Shown piece by piece: positions 19,870 to 29,593 of a DNA stretch of 64,000 bases. Below the pieces are notes generated by a model that searched no databases, was not told the DNA's origin, and saw only the letters and a list, made by a program, of their open reading frames with translations. Positions within the stretch are counted from its first letter, which is position 1. Each line of letters opens with the position of its first letter. The DNA lies in the NCBI GenBank assembly GCA_905221605.1, contig CAJNDS010001768.1, positions 546,116-610,115 of the forward strand, read 5' to 3'. Both the position numbers and the translations under genes were made by a program. This stretch comes from Symbiodinium natans (Eukaryota > Sar > Dinophyceae > Suessiales > Symbiodiniaceae).

Positions 19870-19910
19870 ATGGAAGCCGCGGGTGCAGAGGCCGCAGCGC
19901 CGTCCTGGAG
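19870..19910 (+). CDS. Candidate first exon with duplicated exon-intron border
   Basis: ATG opens MEAAGAEAAAPSWR and then GGAG|GTTTTTG. The piece GGTGCAGAGGCCGCAGCGCC through the following G-run is repeated at about 19937, a tandem copy of 55 bp. Confidence 0.35.
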
Positions 19911-20345
19911 GTTTTTGTTACGGGGGGGGGGGGGGGGTGCAGAGGCCGCAGCGCCGTCCTGGAGGTTTTTGTTACGGGGGGGGGGGGGGGGGGAGTTTTT
20001 GGGGGTTTTGGTTTGGGGGGGGGGTTTGTTTTGGGGGGGTTTGGGGGGGGTTAGGGGCATGCTATCCTTGCGGACATCCCAGGCGCATCCACGGCTGAGA
20101 CAACTAGCCCTTTAGCTAGGGTGAAAGAAGACAGAAGACCGACCAAAAACAATTATCTGCCTCGGGCCCCGCGCCTTCGGCGGTAGTTTAGGGGTTTCGC
20201 GGTTTAAGGGTACAGGGGCTGGGGTTCAGGGTTTTGGGTTTGGGTTGTTGTTTGGTTTGGGACGTGGGGTTCAAAGGTTTAAAGTTTAAGGTGCAGGTAT
20301 TGAAGATGTTGGGTCTGGGCTTTAGGGTTTAGATTTCCATGTGAG

Positions 20346-20445
20346 GCGATTTCCGGGTGCGGAGTTACCACGCGGGTGCCCTTCCAAATGGCCTTTCGAG
20401 AGAAGAAGGGCAGGAAAACGACCACTCAACAGTCGAATCCTCAAC
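20346..20445 (-). CDS. Candidate internal exon
   Basis: Minus frame LRIRLLSGRFPALLLSKGHL follows CCCAG|GTTGAGG, the acceptor supplied by the element at 20446. Confidence 0.4.
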
Positions 20446-20487
20446 CTGGGACGCTATTTGCTATTTACCTACCATAAACCCTAAACC

Positions 20488-20540
<53 letters not shown>

Positions 20541-20640
20541 ACCCTAAACCCTAAACCCTAAACCCTAAACCCTAAACCCTGAACCCTAGCCCCCTGTCAG
20601 TAGGTATGACCCTTAAAACTGTAGGTTATTTGGGTCCCAG
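20446..20640. mobile_element. CTGGGACCC-family element with internal CCCTCAA/CCCTAAA block
   Basis: Left CTGGGACGCTATTTG...ATTTACCTACC, right AAAACTGTAGGTTATTTGGG and TCCCAG. Flanks CAAC and GAAC are a near target duplication; on the minus strand this gives GTTC...CAG|GTTG. Confidence 0.75.
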
Positions 20641-20746
20641 GAACCTATAAAAAGGGTGTCTGACGGCTTTGGAGCTTTAGGGTTTAGGGTTTAGGGTTTA
20701 GGGTTTAGGGTTTGGGGTTTGGGGTTTAGGGTTTCCCTGAGCTCGA

Positions 20747-20835
20747 ACAACTCTACACCCCTTGGCCTGTGGAGGGGCCGACGCCATAGTACCCCGGCGG
20801 GCACGTCACCTCAAAATCTTCAATCTGAATATAGT
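20747..20835 (-). CDS. Cysteine-rich exon, CPPGYYG type
   Basis: After ATTCAG the minus frame reads IEDFEVTCPPGYYGVGPSTG. The C-P-P-G-Y-Y-G string is typical of GCC2/GCC3 (ephrin-receptor-like) modules in large alveolate surface proteins. Confidence 0.5.
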
Positions 20836-20891
20836 TACGTGGTCCCTAAACGCTATACCCTAAACCCTAAATCCTAAACTTTAAACCCTAA

Positions 20892-20957
20892 ACCCCACAT
20901 GTACCCATTGCATAACCAAGGGCTCATACATGCAGGCATGGAGTGCATCTTCAACGG
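20892..20957 (-). CDS. Candidate internal exon
   Basis: Minus frame VEDALHACMYEPLVMQ ends before GTACATG. Confidence 0.35.
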
Positions 20958-20961
20958 TACT

Positions 20962-21174
20962 TTTGGTAGCCCAGTAACCATACATTTGGGATGTGCCCCC
21001 TTATACTAACAGTCCTTAATAGGGGTTTTCGTGTACCCCCTACTATTATCCTTATGAAGGACTATTGGCAAAAGGGGGAACGTCCCAAAGGGTACCCTTT
21101 ATCTGTGTTGGGTACTTGATGAGGGCACCTTGAACCAAAAGAAAAGGGCAAAAGAGCGCCACTGCGCTACCGAG
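20962..21174. mobile_element. CTTGGTAGCCC-family element carrying a nested element
   Basis: TTTGGTAGCCCAG / GCGCTACCGAG termini with TACT at 20958-20961 and 21175-21178. A second inverted-repeat element (20984-21096) sits in the middle. Confidence 0.8.
20984..21096. mobile_element. TTGGGATGTTCCC-family element nested in 20962-21174
   Basis: TTGGGATGTGCCCCCTTATA and GGGGGAACGTCCCAA bracket ACTAACAGTCCTTAATAGGG, the family core. Confidence 0.75.
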
Positions 21175-21261
21175 TACTTAGGGGAGAGTTTGGGGTTTGA
21201 AGCTGAAAAATTCCACTTTAGGGTTTGGGGATTTAGGGTTGGGGGGCTCAGGGTTTGAAAT

Positions 21262-21318
21262 GAACTGCTACGTTTTCCAAGGTTTCGCGGCTCAGTGATT
21301 TCAAGCTTCATTGGGAAC
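21262..21318 (-). CDS. Candidate exon
   Basis: Minus frame MKLEITEPRNLGKRSS reaches GGAAAAC|GTAGC. Confidence 0.4.
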
Positions 21319-21407
21319 ACACACCCCCCCCCCCCCCCCCGCCCCCCAAACCCTAAACCTTAAACATCTAAAACAATAAAAAAACACAAAAAAACATATG
21401 TATATAG

Positions 21408-21434
21408 ATCGATAGACAGATAGATAGACAGATG
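21408..21434. repeat. GATAGACA microsatellite
   Basis: Short GATA/CAGA array. Confidence 0.85.
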
Positions 21435-21499
21435 CGTATATGGTTCTTAAGGTTTCGGGGTTAGGGTTTAGCGTTTCATATACAGGTATGTGGCTTGTA

Positions 21500-21835
21500 G
21501 GGTGTGTGCGGTCGATAACTTCGTTATGCGCTTCTGGGGCTGAGAAGACATCTAAATCTTGCAGGGTTCATAGAGTTTATTCTAGGTCTCGTAGGGTTTA
21601 TAGGGGCGTTTGAGCTTTATTGCGGTTAAAGGGCTTGTATTCTAGGGGTTTTGCCTTGGAAGGATGTACGCTTGGGTTTTGGGGGGGCCTTGTTCAAAGA
21701 TCCTTAAGGTAGTATAAGGGCCATATATTAGGAGCATCTTTAGGGGAACCTTGATGGGTACAACCCTTAGGGGTACCAGTCATAATCTCATGAGGTATGT
21801 TTTCGCAAATTTTCGGGGTCTGCGAGCTTTCAGCA
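21500..21835. other. Unique G/T-rich stretch, no gene seen
   Basis: Few telomeric units; phrases GGGTACAACCC and AAGGGCCATATATTAGG look like decayed elements. Confidence 0.5.
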
Positions 21836-21837
21836 TG

Positions 21838-21905
21838 GGTTCCTGGGGCATGGGGGTGCCATGTCACCTGCAGCTGGCCGGCCGTCGCCCGGAACTCATG
21901 CCTGG
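21838..21905 (-). CDS. Candidate exon
   Basis: TTAGCCAG|GCATGAG opens HEFRATAGQLQ, then CTGCAG|GTGACA. Confidence 0.4.
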
Positions 21906-22171
21906 CTAAGTTTAGGATTTAGGGTTTAGGGTTTAGGGTTTAGGGTCTCGGGTTTAGGGTTTGGGGTTAAAGGGTTTTAAGGTTCACTCAGTCATGGGAA
22001 GCTCCCCCCCGAAACCCTCGGAAGCCCTCAGCTGACGCTTAAGCCCTACTCCCTCGGTTTAGGCCCTCCCCCAAGGTGGGAAGCCTTGATGGAATTGCTT
22101 GAAACGGTAGGTCGACACCAACCCCAAACCCTAAACCCTAAACCCTAAACCCTAAACCACCTGGCTGGGGT

Positions 22172-22270
22172 TTCCGCATGATTCCAAAGGCGCCGACCAC
22201 GAACGTGCACAGAACCGGCAACCAACGGGGCCGCCGAGAGAACCGAATGGCCACGAACCGCTGGCCCCGG
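22172..22270 (-). CDS. Candidate exon with hydrophobic segment
   Basis: Minus frame reads RFVAIRFSRRPRWLPVLCTF followed by VVGAFGIM, a possible membrane segment. The plus strand is also open (Arg/Asn-rich). Confidence 0.35.
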
Positions 22271-22582
22271 GTTTAGGGTTTAGGGTTTAGGGTTTAGGGT
22301 TTAGGGCTTACCGCAGGGTTTAGGGTTTAGGGTTTAGGGTTTAGGGTTTAGGGTTTAGGGTTTAGGGTTTAGGGTTTAGGGTGTGGGATTTAGGATTTAA
22401 ACCCCAAACCCCATACTGCATACCCACGGCACCCTGATCTAAACGCACCCCGAACCCTTTAGCCAAGCCAAGCCCAAAGCCTTTCAACAAGAGGCTTAGG
22501 GCTTAGGCCGTAGGGTTCAGGGCTTGTAGGGCTGAGGGTTTGGGGCTTTTTGGGCTTAGGGCTTGAGGTGTAGGTGTTATGG

Positions 22583-22682
22583 CTCAGGATGTCGGGTGTA
22601 CTGGCCCTGCCCGCGCCTGTCCAAGCAGTCGGCCACCGCGGGACACCAGCAGATGGTGTAGATGCCTTGTGGGGAAACCATT
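22583..22682 (-). CDS. Cysteine-rich exon, YxxCWC type
   Basis: CCACAAG|GC opens GIYTICWCPAVADCLDRRGQ on the minus strand. It is the same motif type as 35325, 52505 and 59223, seen in large secreted or surface dinoflagellate proteins. Confidence 0.55.
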
Positions 22683-22692
22683 GAGCCCTAAA

Positions 22693-22751
22693 CTTGGGAT
22701 GTTTCCCTCTTATGGGACTATAGCACCCCCCCTATTTGGGGAACATCCCAA
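22693..22751. mobile_element. Short TTGGGATGTTCCC-family element
   Basis: CTTGGGATGTTTCCC and GGGAACATCCCAA around a 30-bp interior. Confidence 0.6.
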
Positions 22752-23069
22752 CCTACACTAAACCCTTAACCCTACTAAACCTTAAACCCTAAAACCCTAT
22801 AAACCCTATAACCCGAACCAGAATCATTAAAGGGGGGAACCTAGGGGTAGCAGGGAAACCCTTAACTCAAAACTGCTGATACTCGGGGGCCGCACTAAGG
22901 AGTCACCATGTTTGGGGTTGAGAGGTTTGGGGGGAATGTGAGTTGACCCTAAACCCTATACCCTAAATCCTAAACCCTAAAGCCTCAATCCTAAGCCCTA
23001 AACCCTAAACCCTAAGCCCTAAACCCTAAACCCTAAACCCTAAACCCCAAACCCGAAAAGGGTGTCCAG

Positions 23070-23112
23070 TTCGCAGCCACAGACCCGCAACCCTGAGGCC
23101 TCATCTAAGACT
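23070..23112 (-). CDS. Candidate cysteine-rich exon
   Basis: GAG|GCCTCAGGG opens ASGLRVCGCELDTL on the minus strand; CCTCAG|GG is an alternative acceptor. Confidence 0.35.
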
Positions 23113-23324
23113 TAGTTGCTGAGTTCATAAGCCCCCTCTAGAGTTTAGGGTTTAGGGTTTATTGTTTAGGGCTTAGGGTTTAGGATTTACCCCCAAAAAG
23201 TGTACACTTTCAGTTCTATAGGGGATTATATGATCCCAAGAAGTGTAAAGTGTACTCATTCAGCGACTAAGAAGCCCTGAAGCAGCCCTGACCCCATGAA
23301 GGCCCTCAACCCCCCCTAAACCCC

Positions 23325-23412
23325 CCAAACCGCCCCTTAAACCCCCCCTTAAACCCCCCCCTAAACCCCCCCCTAAACCCCCCCCTAAACCCCCCCCTAA
23401 ACCCCCCCCTAA
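23325..23412. repeat. CCCCCCCTAAA undecamer array
   Basis: Seven to eight copies of CCCTAAA expanded by C-runs. Confidence 0.9.
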
Positions 23413-23819
23413 ACCCACCCTGAATCCTAATTCCCTTACCCCTGAACTCTAAGCCGCTAAACCCTGAACTTAAAACCTCACCGTAAACCCTAAACCCTAA
23501 ACCCTAAACCCTAAACCCTAAACCCTAAACCCTAAACCCTAAACCCTAAACCCTAAACCCTAAACCCTAAACCCTAAGCCCTGGACCTCTAGATCCAAAT
23601 GCACTAAGCCCCTCAACCCTAGCCTCCACGAAGCCCAAATTGAAAACTCAAACCCAACCCTTCACCCTAACCCCTAGTCCTCTTAAACCCAGAATTCAAC
23701 AAGAATCTAAACCCTAAACCCCAAAACTCTACAAGGGTTTAAGGTTTCGGGTTTAGGGTTTAGGGTTTAGGGCTTCGAGTTTACCCCTAAACCTCCTAAA
23801 CCCCAATCGAGCCCAAGCC

Positions 23820-23890
23820 ACCCGGAGCCGCGGTTTCTGGGATCTCACCTGCAAGGGGCATCGGCTCGTGGGTAGTTTCATGGGGAACCC
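23820..23890 (-). CDS. Candidate exon
   Basis: Minus frame HETTHEPMPLA ends at CTTGCAG|GTGAGA, a strong GT donor; the frame stays open beyond it. Confidence 0.35.
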
Positions 23891-24065
23891 TTCTATGCCT
23901 CTTTAGGGTTTCAGGGTTTTAGGGCTTAGTAAACCTATCAAGACTCTTCAAAGCTGCCCCCCCCCCACCATAGCTCTACTGGACGATCGCCCCATCATCA
24001 GGTTAGCGTTCCCTTCCTCCACCACACATGACATGGTGGTAGACAATACTTGCCCAACCATCTGC

Positions 24066-24370
24066 CTAGCTTCCTGACGGCCTTCCGTAGCGCCACCAGT
24101 GCCCAGAAGGAGGGCCCTCCTGCAACGAATCAGTCAGCCACAAGCGACGGGTTACTGTAAAGTCCCATCCAGACGCGTCGGATTGTCTTTGGGTCCCGTC
24201 ACGGTCAAAACGAAGGTGACTCCAGCGTGCTGTGGCCGGTGCCGGGGCAAGAGCGCCAAGCGTTGGACACTCTTCACTGTGTGTCAGGTCATCTAGGCCG
24301 GCGGCAATTTCCACCTTGTTCTGCGCGTCGTGAAGCAGACGCATGGTCAGCTCTTGTTGGGCCGCGCCAT
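24066..24370 (-). CDS. Probable terminal exon, unknown product
   Basis: A 92-codon frame from Met (longer with the upstream YGAAQQELT) reads MRLLHDAQNKVEIAAGLDDL ... ARWSHLRFDRDGTQRQSDAS ... RLWLTDSLQEGPP and stops at TAG 24066. Balanced composition supports coding. The upstream exon is probably 24400-24592. Confidence 0.5.
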
Positions 24371-24399
24371 AGGGCTTAGGGTTTAGAGTTTAGGGTTTA

Positions 24400-24592
24400 G
24401 GGGAGCAGTTGAGGATTTTCCCGAAACATGTGGCCATCTGACTAATTTAAAACGGCTTAGGGAGCACTTCGGGTGGGCCAGTACAGGCTCAGGCCTTACG
24501 GCTTTAATTTTCCCAAGAGTACGGTGGCGAGGCGCCGTCAGAAATCCAGTGTATCTGCAGTGGCCTGTCTTCTGGGGCAGGAGCCTCAAACC
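24400..24592 (-). CDS. Candidate exon upstream of 24066-24370
   Basis: Minus frame LRLLPQKTGHCRYTGFLTAP continues to KCSLSRFKLVRWPHVSGKSS. Only about 30 bp of telomere-like sequence separates it from the next island. Confidence 0.4.
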
Positions 24593-24746
24593 CACTAAAT
24601 AGCCCCTAAAGCACCCAGACTCTAAACCGCAAGCCCGAATCTCAGCTCGATTTCCTAAACGCCTAGCCGCAAAGGGTAGGGTTTAGGGTTTAGCGTTCGG
24701 GGCTCAGGGTTTCGGGTTTAGTTCCGCCACAAACATCCGCAAACCT

Positions 24747-24805
24747 AGCGCAAACTCCGTCCCGTATCCTGCACATTGTTCACCCAGGGAACCTTGCGAA
24801 ACACC
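24747..24805 (-). CDS. Candidate internal exon
   Basis: GATGTCAG|GTGTTTCGC opens VFRKVPWVNNVQDTGRSLR; TAG|GTTTGC follows. Confidence 0.45.
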
Positions 24806-24849
24806 TGACATCTGACAAGGGTGTAGGGGTTTAGGGCTTAGGGTTTAGG

Positions 24850-24912
24850 TTGTGCGATCTTGACATACCACAACCGATTCCTCTGCTGCAGTACAAGTAG
24901 CCTTTACCTGCT
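24850..24912 (-). CDS. Candidate cysteine-containing exon
   Basis: Minus frame GKGYLYCSRGIGCGMSRSHN. Confidence 0.35.
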
Positions 24913-24977
24913 GATATGAAAAACTCTTAACAGTGGGGTGTTGGGCCTTGCAGGGGTGTAGGGGTTATAGGCCTTAC

Positions 24978-25070
24978 CTGACCTACAGTTTAGTACTAAG
25001 TACCCCCTGTTTAGTAGGTATAACATGGTAGAACCGTTAAACTTAAAACTGTAGGTAAATAGGGTCCCAG
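24978..25070. mobile_element. CTGGGACCC-family element, left end shortened
   Basis: CTGACCTACAGTTTAG...AAACTGTAGGTAAATAGGG and TCCCAG; the GGACCCTATTT part of the left terminus is missing. Confidence 0.7.
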
Positions 25071-25385
25071 GTAAGGTTTAAGTTTAGGGGTTGTGCGCTG
25101 GTAGGGTTTAGAACTCTAAGCTTTCAAGCCCTAAACTCTGAAAAGCCGTCTGCACCGCTCCTTGAGATTTCTAAACCGTAGACCCAAAACCCGAAACCCT
25201 AAACCCTCAACCCCCTGAAGCTCCTAAACCCCACCCAACCCCAAACTTCCGAAAATTCCTTGAAGCGTAAGACCCGGGCAACGGCGGGCTCAATCCTAAA
25301 CCAATAGCCCTAAGCCCTAAACCCTAAACCCCAAACCCTGAACACACCGCTACACCCTATAGCCCTACACCCTCCGTAACCCACA

Positions 25386-25469
25386 TGCCCGCGGCCGCGG
25401 CACCCAGCCGCGCGAGAAAGCCCGCGTCGGAGGACTCCAAAGCCACGCCAGCCCTGGGTGCTCCATTTC
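25386..25469 (+). CDS. Candidate first exon
   Basis: ATG 25386 opens MPAAAAPSRARKPASEDSKA and TPALGAPFQ, to CAGG|GTTTAG at a TTTAGGG block. Confidence 0.45.
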
Positions 25470-25574
25470 AGGGTTTAGGGTTTAGGGGTGTAGGGTTTAG
25501 GGTTTCGGGTTGAGGGTTTAGGGTTTACGGGTTCAGGGGTTCAGGGGCTTAAGGGTTTGGGGTTTGGGGTTGCA

Positions 25575-25760
25575 CTGAGGGCTTAGGGAGTGGAGGGAGT
25601 GGAGGGAGAGGAGGGAGTGGAGGGAGTGGAGTGAGTGGAGGGAGTGGAGGGAGTGGAGGGAGTGGAGGGAGTGGAGGGAGTTTAGGGAGTTTAGGGAGTT
25701 TAGGGAGTTTCGGGAGTTTAGGGAGTTTAGGGAGTTTGGGGAGTTTGGGGAGTTTAGGGT
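25575..25760. repeat. GGAGGGAGT / GTTTAGGGA minisatellite
   Basis: 9-bp units shift from GTGGAGGGA to GTTTAGGGA across the array. Confidence 0.9.
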
Positions 25761-25779
25761 TTCCGCACTGAGTCCCCTC

Positions 25780-26215
25780 AAGCCATTCCCAAGACCTCAA
25801 ACCCGTACACCCGCACACCCCAAGCACCGAGACCCTGATCCCTAAACCCTAACCTCTAATGCAATCTAACACCCTGAAGAACCCTTCAAGAACACCCATC
25901 TGAAACCGCTTCTAAACCCTTAAACACACCCCCAGAGTAAACTTTTTCAAGCACCTAAGCCCCTCGAAAGCCCTTCAAGAAATGCTCGGCAACCCTGCAC
26001 CCCTGAACCCCTAAACCCCTAACCTCTAAACCCTAAACCCTAAACCCCTAAACCTCGAAACCCTGAACCCCTAAACCCTAAGCCCTAAACCCTAAACCCT
26101 ATAAACCCTCAAAAAGAAACCCTCAACTTCCCTTAGAAATGCCCCCTAAACCCTAAACCCTAAACCCTAAACCCTAAACCCTAAACCCTAAACCCTAAAC
26201 CCTAAACCCTCGAAA
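25780..26215. other. C-rich degenerate telomere-like text, no gene seen
   Basis: Scattered CCCTAAA-like units in unique sequence and a pure block at about 26147-26210. Confidence 0.6.
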
Positions 26216-26275
26216 AGACCTCCGGAGCCAGGGCGCTCCAAGTCTGGAAAGCCCAGCGCTGCGAGGCCCTCCCCT
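26215..26275 (-). CDS. Candidate exon
   Basis: Minus frame GLAALGFPDLERPGSGGLF after GGGGAG|G; a good donor TCGCG|GTAAGG lies just upstream for a previous exon. Confidence 0.3.
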
Positions 26276-26967
26276 TACCGCGAAGGATCTACGGATTCTG
26301 AGGGGTTTAGGGTCTAGGGTTTTTGGGGTTAGGGTTTAGGGTTTAGGGTTTAGGGTTTGGGGTTTGGGGTTTAGGGTTTAGGGTTTAGGGTTTGGGGTTT
26401 AGGGTTTAGGGCTTAGGGCTTTAGGGGCTTCAGGGGCATTAGGGGCTTTCGGTGAAGTGGGAACTTGGGGGTGGTTGCTCCGAGGGTTTTGCTTTGGCAT
26501 GAGGGTTTTGAAAGGGGGCTTGTGGTTCTTCACGGGCTTCAAAGGCTAAGGCTTCAGGATTGTTTTAGGCTGCTTTGGGTTTTTTGGTGTTTTGTTCGTA
26601 GTTTTCAGGTGTTTTCGGGGGGGGGGGGTTAGGGTTGCTTTGGGGTTTCGAGAGTTTCGGGTTTCCGGGGAGGGGGGGGGGGGGGGGGGGGGGGGGGCGC
26701 GTGAACTTGAGTGTAGGTCTTCAAGAGCTTCCGGGTTTACAGGGAAAAGGTTTAGGGTTGAGGGTTTTAGGGCTTAGGGTTGCGGATTTAGGGTTTAGGG
26801 TTTCGGGTGCAGTACGCAGAGGTTTTGCGTGGCCCCCTCTATACCACGTTTGCCGTGAAATTCGCATTTTTGGGTTTAGGGTTTAGGGTTTAGGGTTCAG
26901 GGTTTAGGGTTTAGGGTTTAGAGTTTAGGGTTTGGGTTTTGGGTTTAGGGTTTAGGGTTTAGGGCTA

Positions 26968-27056
26968 GGTGGGATCTGCTATTCAGTCAAGTCGTCTGGG
27001 CGTCGTAAGAACATGTCGTGTGGAGCGACGACTTCACTGGATAACGCATCCCACCA
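26968..27056 (+). CDS. Probable internal exon that can fold into a hairpin
   Basis: GGCTAG acceptor and CACCAG|GTAAGC donor enclose GICYSVKSSGRRKNMSCGAT followed by TSLDNASHQ. The exon's ends are also inverted repeats (GTGGGAT...ATCCCAC and AGTCGTC...GACGACT), so the DNA could instead be a foldback element. Confidence 0.45.
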
Positions 27057-27265
27057 GGTAAGCCCTAAACCCTGAACCCTAAACCCTAAACCCCGAACCC
27101 TAAACCTTAAACCCTAAACCCCGAGCCCTAAACCCTAAACCCTAAGCCTTAAAAATCTCTTAACACCTCAGACCGCGGGGCTCGGGGTCTAGATGTTCAG
27201 ATCCTTAAGGCTTAGGATTCAGGGCGTAGAGCCTTGGAATGGGGCCTGAGGTATAAAGTTTAGGG

Positions 27266-27354
27266 CTGGGATGTTCCCCCTTATACTAACAGTCCTTAAT
27301 AGGGGTTATAAGAGGGGGTTTAAGGACTGTTAGTATCAGGGGGAACATCCCAAG
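27266..27354. mobile_element. TTGGGATGTTCCC-family element
   Basis: CTGGGATGTTCCCCCTTATA / TATCAGGGGGAACATCCCAA, near-perfect inverted halves (ACTAACAGTCCTTAA/TTAAGGACTGTTAG). Confidence 0.85.
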
Positions 27355-27490
27355 TTTCGGGGTTTAGGGGTTTCGGGGTTTGGGGCTTCGGGGCTTGGGG
27401 TTTGAGGTTCACGGCCGGGGTCTAGGATCTTACGGCTTCGAGTTTGAGATGTCATAGAGTTCAAGGCAAGGGGCTTAGGGTTTCTTCTTA

Positions 27491-27600
27491 GGGTAGTTTC
27501 ACGGTCCCTTAGTATGAGCCCTTGAGCACTTCAAAACCCTTTAAAGAAGGGAAGGGACCATAAGAAGGGATTGTATAGCTACCCTTACGGTAAACTCCAG
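27491..27600. mobile_element. Weak foldback element
   Basis: TTAGGGTAGTTTCACGGTCC is answered by GGGACC and AGCTACCCTTA. Single copy seen. Confidence 0.4.
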
Positions 27601-27708
27601 AAAGTTGGAACAGGGTTTAAGGATGAGTAGAGTTTGGATTCCCTGTAGAAGACTTTTTGGGGTACGGGGAGAAGGATTGAGCTTAGGGTTTGAGGGCAAA
27701 GGGTCCTA

Positions 27709-27836
27709 CTTGGAGGTTCATGGTACTTATGAACCAATGATGACGGTACTTATAACCCACTTATAAGCCCTTACCCGAATATGTGTATAAGTACAGTTAT
27801 AAGTACAGTAATAATTGGTTACCATGAACCTTCAAG
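27709..27836. mobile_element. CTTGGAGGTTC-family foldback element
   Basis: TACTTGGAGGTTCATGGTAC and GTTACCATGAACCTTCAAGT, interior ACTTATAACCCACTTATAAG. Lies 9 bp from the next element. Confidence 0.85.
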
Positions 27837-27845
27837 TATGGATTC

Positions 27846-27953
27846 CTTGGTAGCCCAGTGACCATATCATGTTCAGGGCACCCTTTTTTGGGTTGGTTAT
27901 TTTAAAAGGGCCCATAACCAAAAAAGGGTACAGGGTACCACTGGGCCACCGAG
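27846..27953. mobile_element. CTTGGTAGCCC-family element, probable intron
   Basis: CTTGGTAGCCCAGTG / CACTGGGCCACCGAG with ATTC at 27842-27845 and 27954-27957. On the minus strand GAAT...CCAAG|GAAT gives GA-AG at the end of the exon 27958-28125. Confidence 0.85.
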
Positions 27954-27957
27954 ATTC

Positions 27958-28125
27958 AGGTTGCAAATAGGATGGCAATTCCCCCCTGCTACTCGTGCCG
28001 ATTTCATGGCACTTTTGGGGGTACTACGAGTCTTATAACGCCTTGAGAAACCCCATACCCTCAGCCCTCCCTGACCTTGTCCGCAAGGTCCATTCACGAT
28101 CATCACCTCATCGCCTGAGTTTGGC
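27958..28125 (-). CDS. Probable exon, unknown product
   Basis: Minus frame MPNSGDEVMIVNGPCGQGQG continues to ARVAGGNCHPICNL, ending at the GA donor made by the 27846 element. Confidence 0.5.
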
Positions 28126-28164
28126 ATTGGACTGAGGGTTGAGGGTTGTGAGAGTTCAGAGCTG

Positions 28165-28515
28165 AGGGTTTGGGTTTAGGGTTTAGGGTTTAGGGTTTAG
28201 GGTTTAGGGTTTAGGGTTTAGGGTTTAGGGTTTAGGGTTTAGGGTTTAGGGTTTAGGGTTTAGGGTTTAGGGTTTAGGGTTTAGGGTTTAGGGTTTAGGG
28301 TTTAGGGTTTAGGGTTTAGGGTTTAGGGTTTAGGGTTTAGGGTTTAGGGTGCAGGGTTTAGGGTTTAGGGTTTAGGGTTTAGGGTTTAGGGTTTTAGGGT
28401 TTAGGGTTTAGGGTTTAGGGTTTAGGGTTTAGGGTTTAGGGTTTAGGGTTTAGCGTTGAGGGTTTAGGGTTTAGGGTTTAGGGTTTAGCGTTAAGGGTTT
28501 AGGGTTTGGGGTTTG
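28165..28515. repeat. Longest TTTAGGG array
   Basis: About 350 bp, nearly pure, with a few GGGTGCA and GCGTTGA units. Confidence 0.95.
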
Positions 28516-28555
28516 GGGGTTTTGGGGCTTGAGGGTTTAGGGGGTGAGGGTTGAG

Positions 28556-28626
28556 GCATCAGCGCCCTCGTAACCGGTTAAGGAGGTGCACTTTTTCCCC
28601 ACGCAGCTCCAGGCCCAGTTAGACAC
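28556..28626 (-). CDS. Candidate cysteine-rich exon
   Basis: Minus frame SNWAWSCVGKKCTSLTGYEG. The plus strand also has a good acceptor (TTTTTCCCCACGCAG), so strand is uncertain. Confidence 0.4.
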
Positions 28627-28779
28627 TGAAACCCTAAACCCTAAACCCTAAACCCTAAACCCTAAACCCCAAACCCTAAACCCTAAACCCTATTCTGGCT
28701 TCCTTAACGCCCAAAAGCCCTTCACTTTGCTAAGGTCCTAAACGCCACACCCCAAACCCCTGGAGGTGTAGGGTTGCGC

Positions 28780-29000
28780 GTTTTAGGGTTTAGGGTTTTA
28801 GGGTTTTAGGGTGTCAGGGTTTCAGGGTTGTTGGGTTTTAGGGTGTTAGGACAGGATGTTAGGGTTTTAGGGTTTTAGGGTTTTAGGGTTTAGGGTTTTA
28901 GGGTTTTAGGGTGTCAGGGTTTCAGGGTTTTTGGGTTTTAGGGTGTTAGGGTGTTTAGGTGTTAGGGTTTTAGGGTTTTAGGGTGTTAGGGTTTCAGAGT
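28780..29000. repeat. TTTTAGGG octamer array
   Basis: GGGTTTTA and GGGTGTTA units; a 100-bp block is repeated (28795 and 28905). Confidence 0.9.
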
Positions 29001-29013
29001 TTTAGAAGTTTAC

Positions 29014-29113
29014 CTGGGACCCTATGTACCTACAGTTTTAAGGGCTGTGCCTACTAAATGGGGTGGGGGGGGGGGGGGGTACTTACTTCTAAACTGGAGG
29101 CAATAGGTCGCAG
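29014..29113. mobile_element. CTGGGACCC-family element
   Basis: CTGGGACCCTATGTACCTAC at left; a G16 run and CTAAACTGGAGGCAATAGG at right, ending CGCAG. Confidence 0.7.
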
Positions 29114-29138
29114 GTAGTGTTTTAGGGTTGTAGGGTTT

Positions 29139-29236
29139 CTAATTCATGGTTGTGATCGTATTGAAAATATATACTTCTATTCCTTATTGAGTTTAAGTAC
29201 TCGTAAGAATGCAACATGCTACCCCACTATGGCAAA
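29139..29236. mobile_element. CTARTTCATGG-family element
   Basis: Matches 36935-37036 over its length (CTAATTCATGGTTGTGATCG ... CTATTCCTTATTGAGTTTAA ... CCCACTATGGCAAA). Confidence 0.75.
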
Positions 29237-29357
29237 CCCTAAACCCTCAACCCTAAACCCTAAACCCTCAACCCTAAACCCTAAACCCTAAACCCTAAAC
29301 CCTAAACCCTACACCCTTAACCCTAAACCCTATGGCAAGGATTTAGGGTTTCGGGCT

Positions 29358-29452
29358 CAGGGACTCTCACTCCCAGCGAGCGACCGGCTGCCAGGTCGAT
29401 GCCGAGGATGGCCACGTCACAGGAACTTCCCAGAGGGCCTCGGCGTGCTTGT
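29358..29452 (-). CDS. Candidate exon
   Basis: Minus frame SSCDVAILGIDLAAGRSLGV; a second frame is also open. Confidence 0.3.
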
Positions 29453-29593
29453 GAGAAGCCCTAAACCCTAAACCCTAAACCCCAAACCCTAAACCCTAAA
29501 CCCTAAGGCTAAACTTCCAAGTCTGGGCCCTTAAAACGGGTCCCTTGTTAAACGTTATGCACTCTAAGCGCCCATACTTCGGTTCTGTGTAAA

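Noticed and set aside
26968-27056. tRNA or small structured RNA because of the terminal stem and CCA-like end
   Set aside because: No cloverleaf arms, A/B box or anticodon loop; exon or foldback fits better.
28165-28515. True chromosome end
   Set aside because: Unique sequence and genes continue on both sides, and array orientation flips many times.
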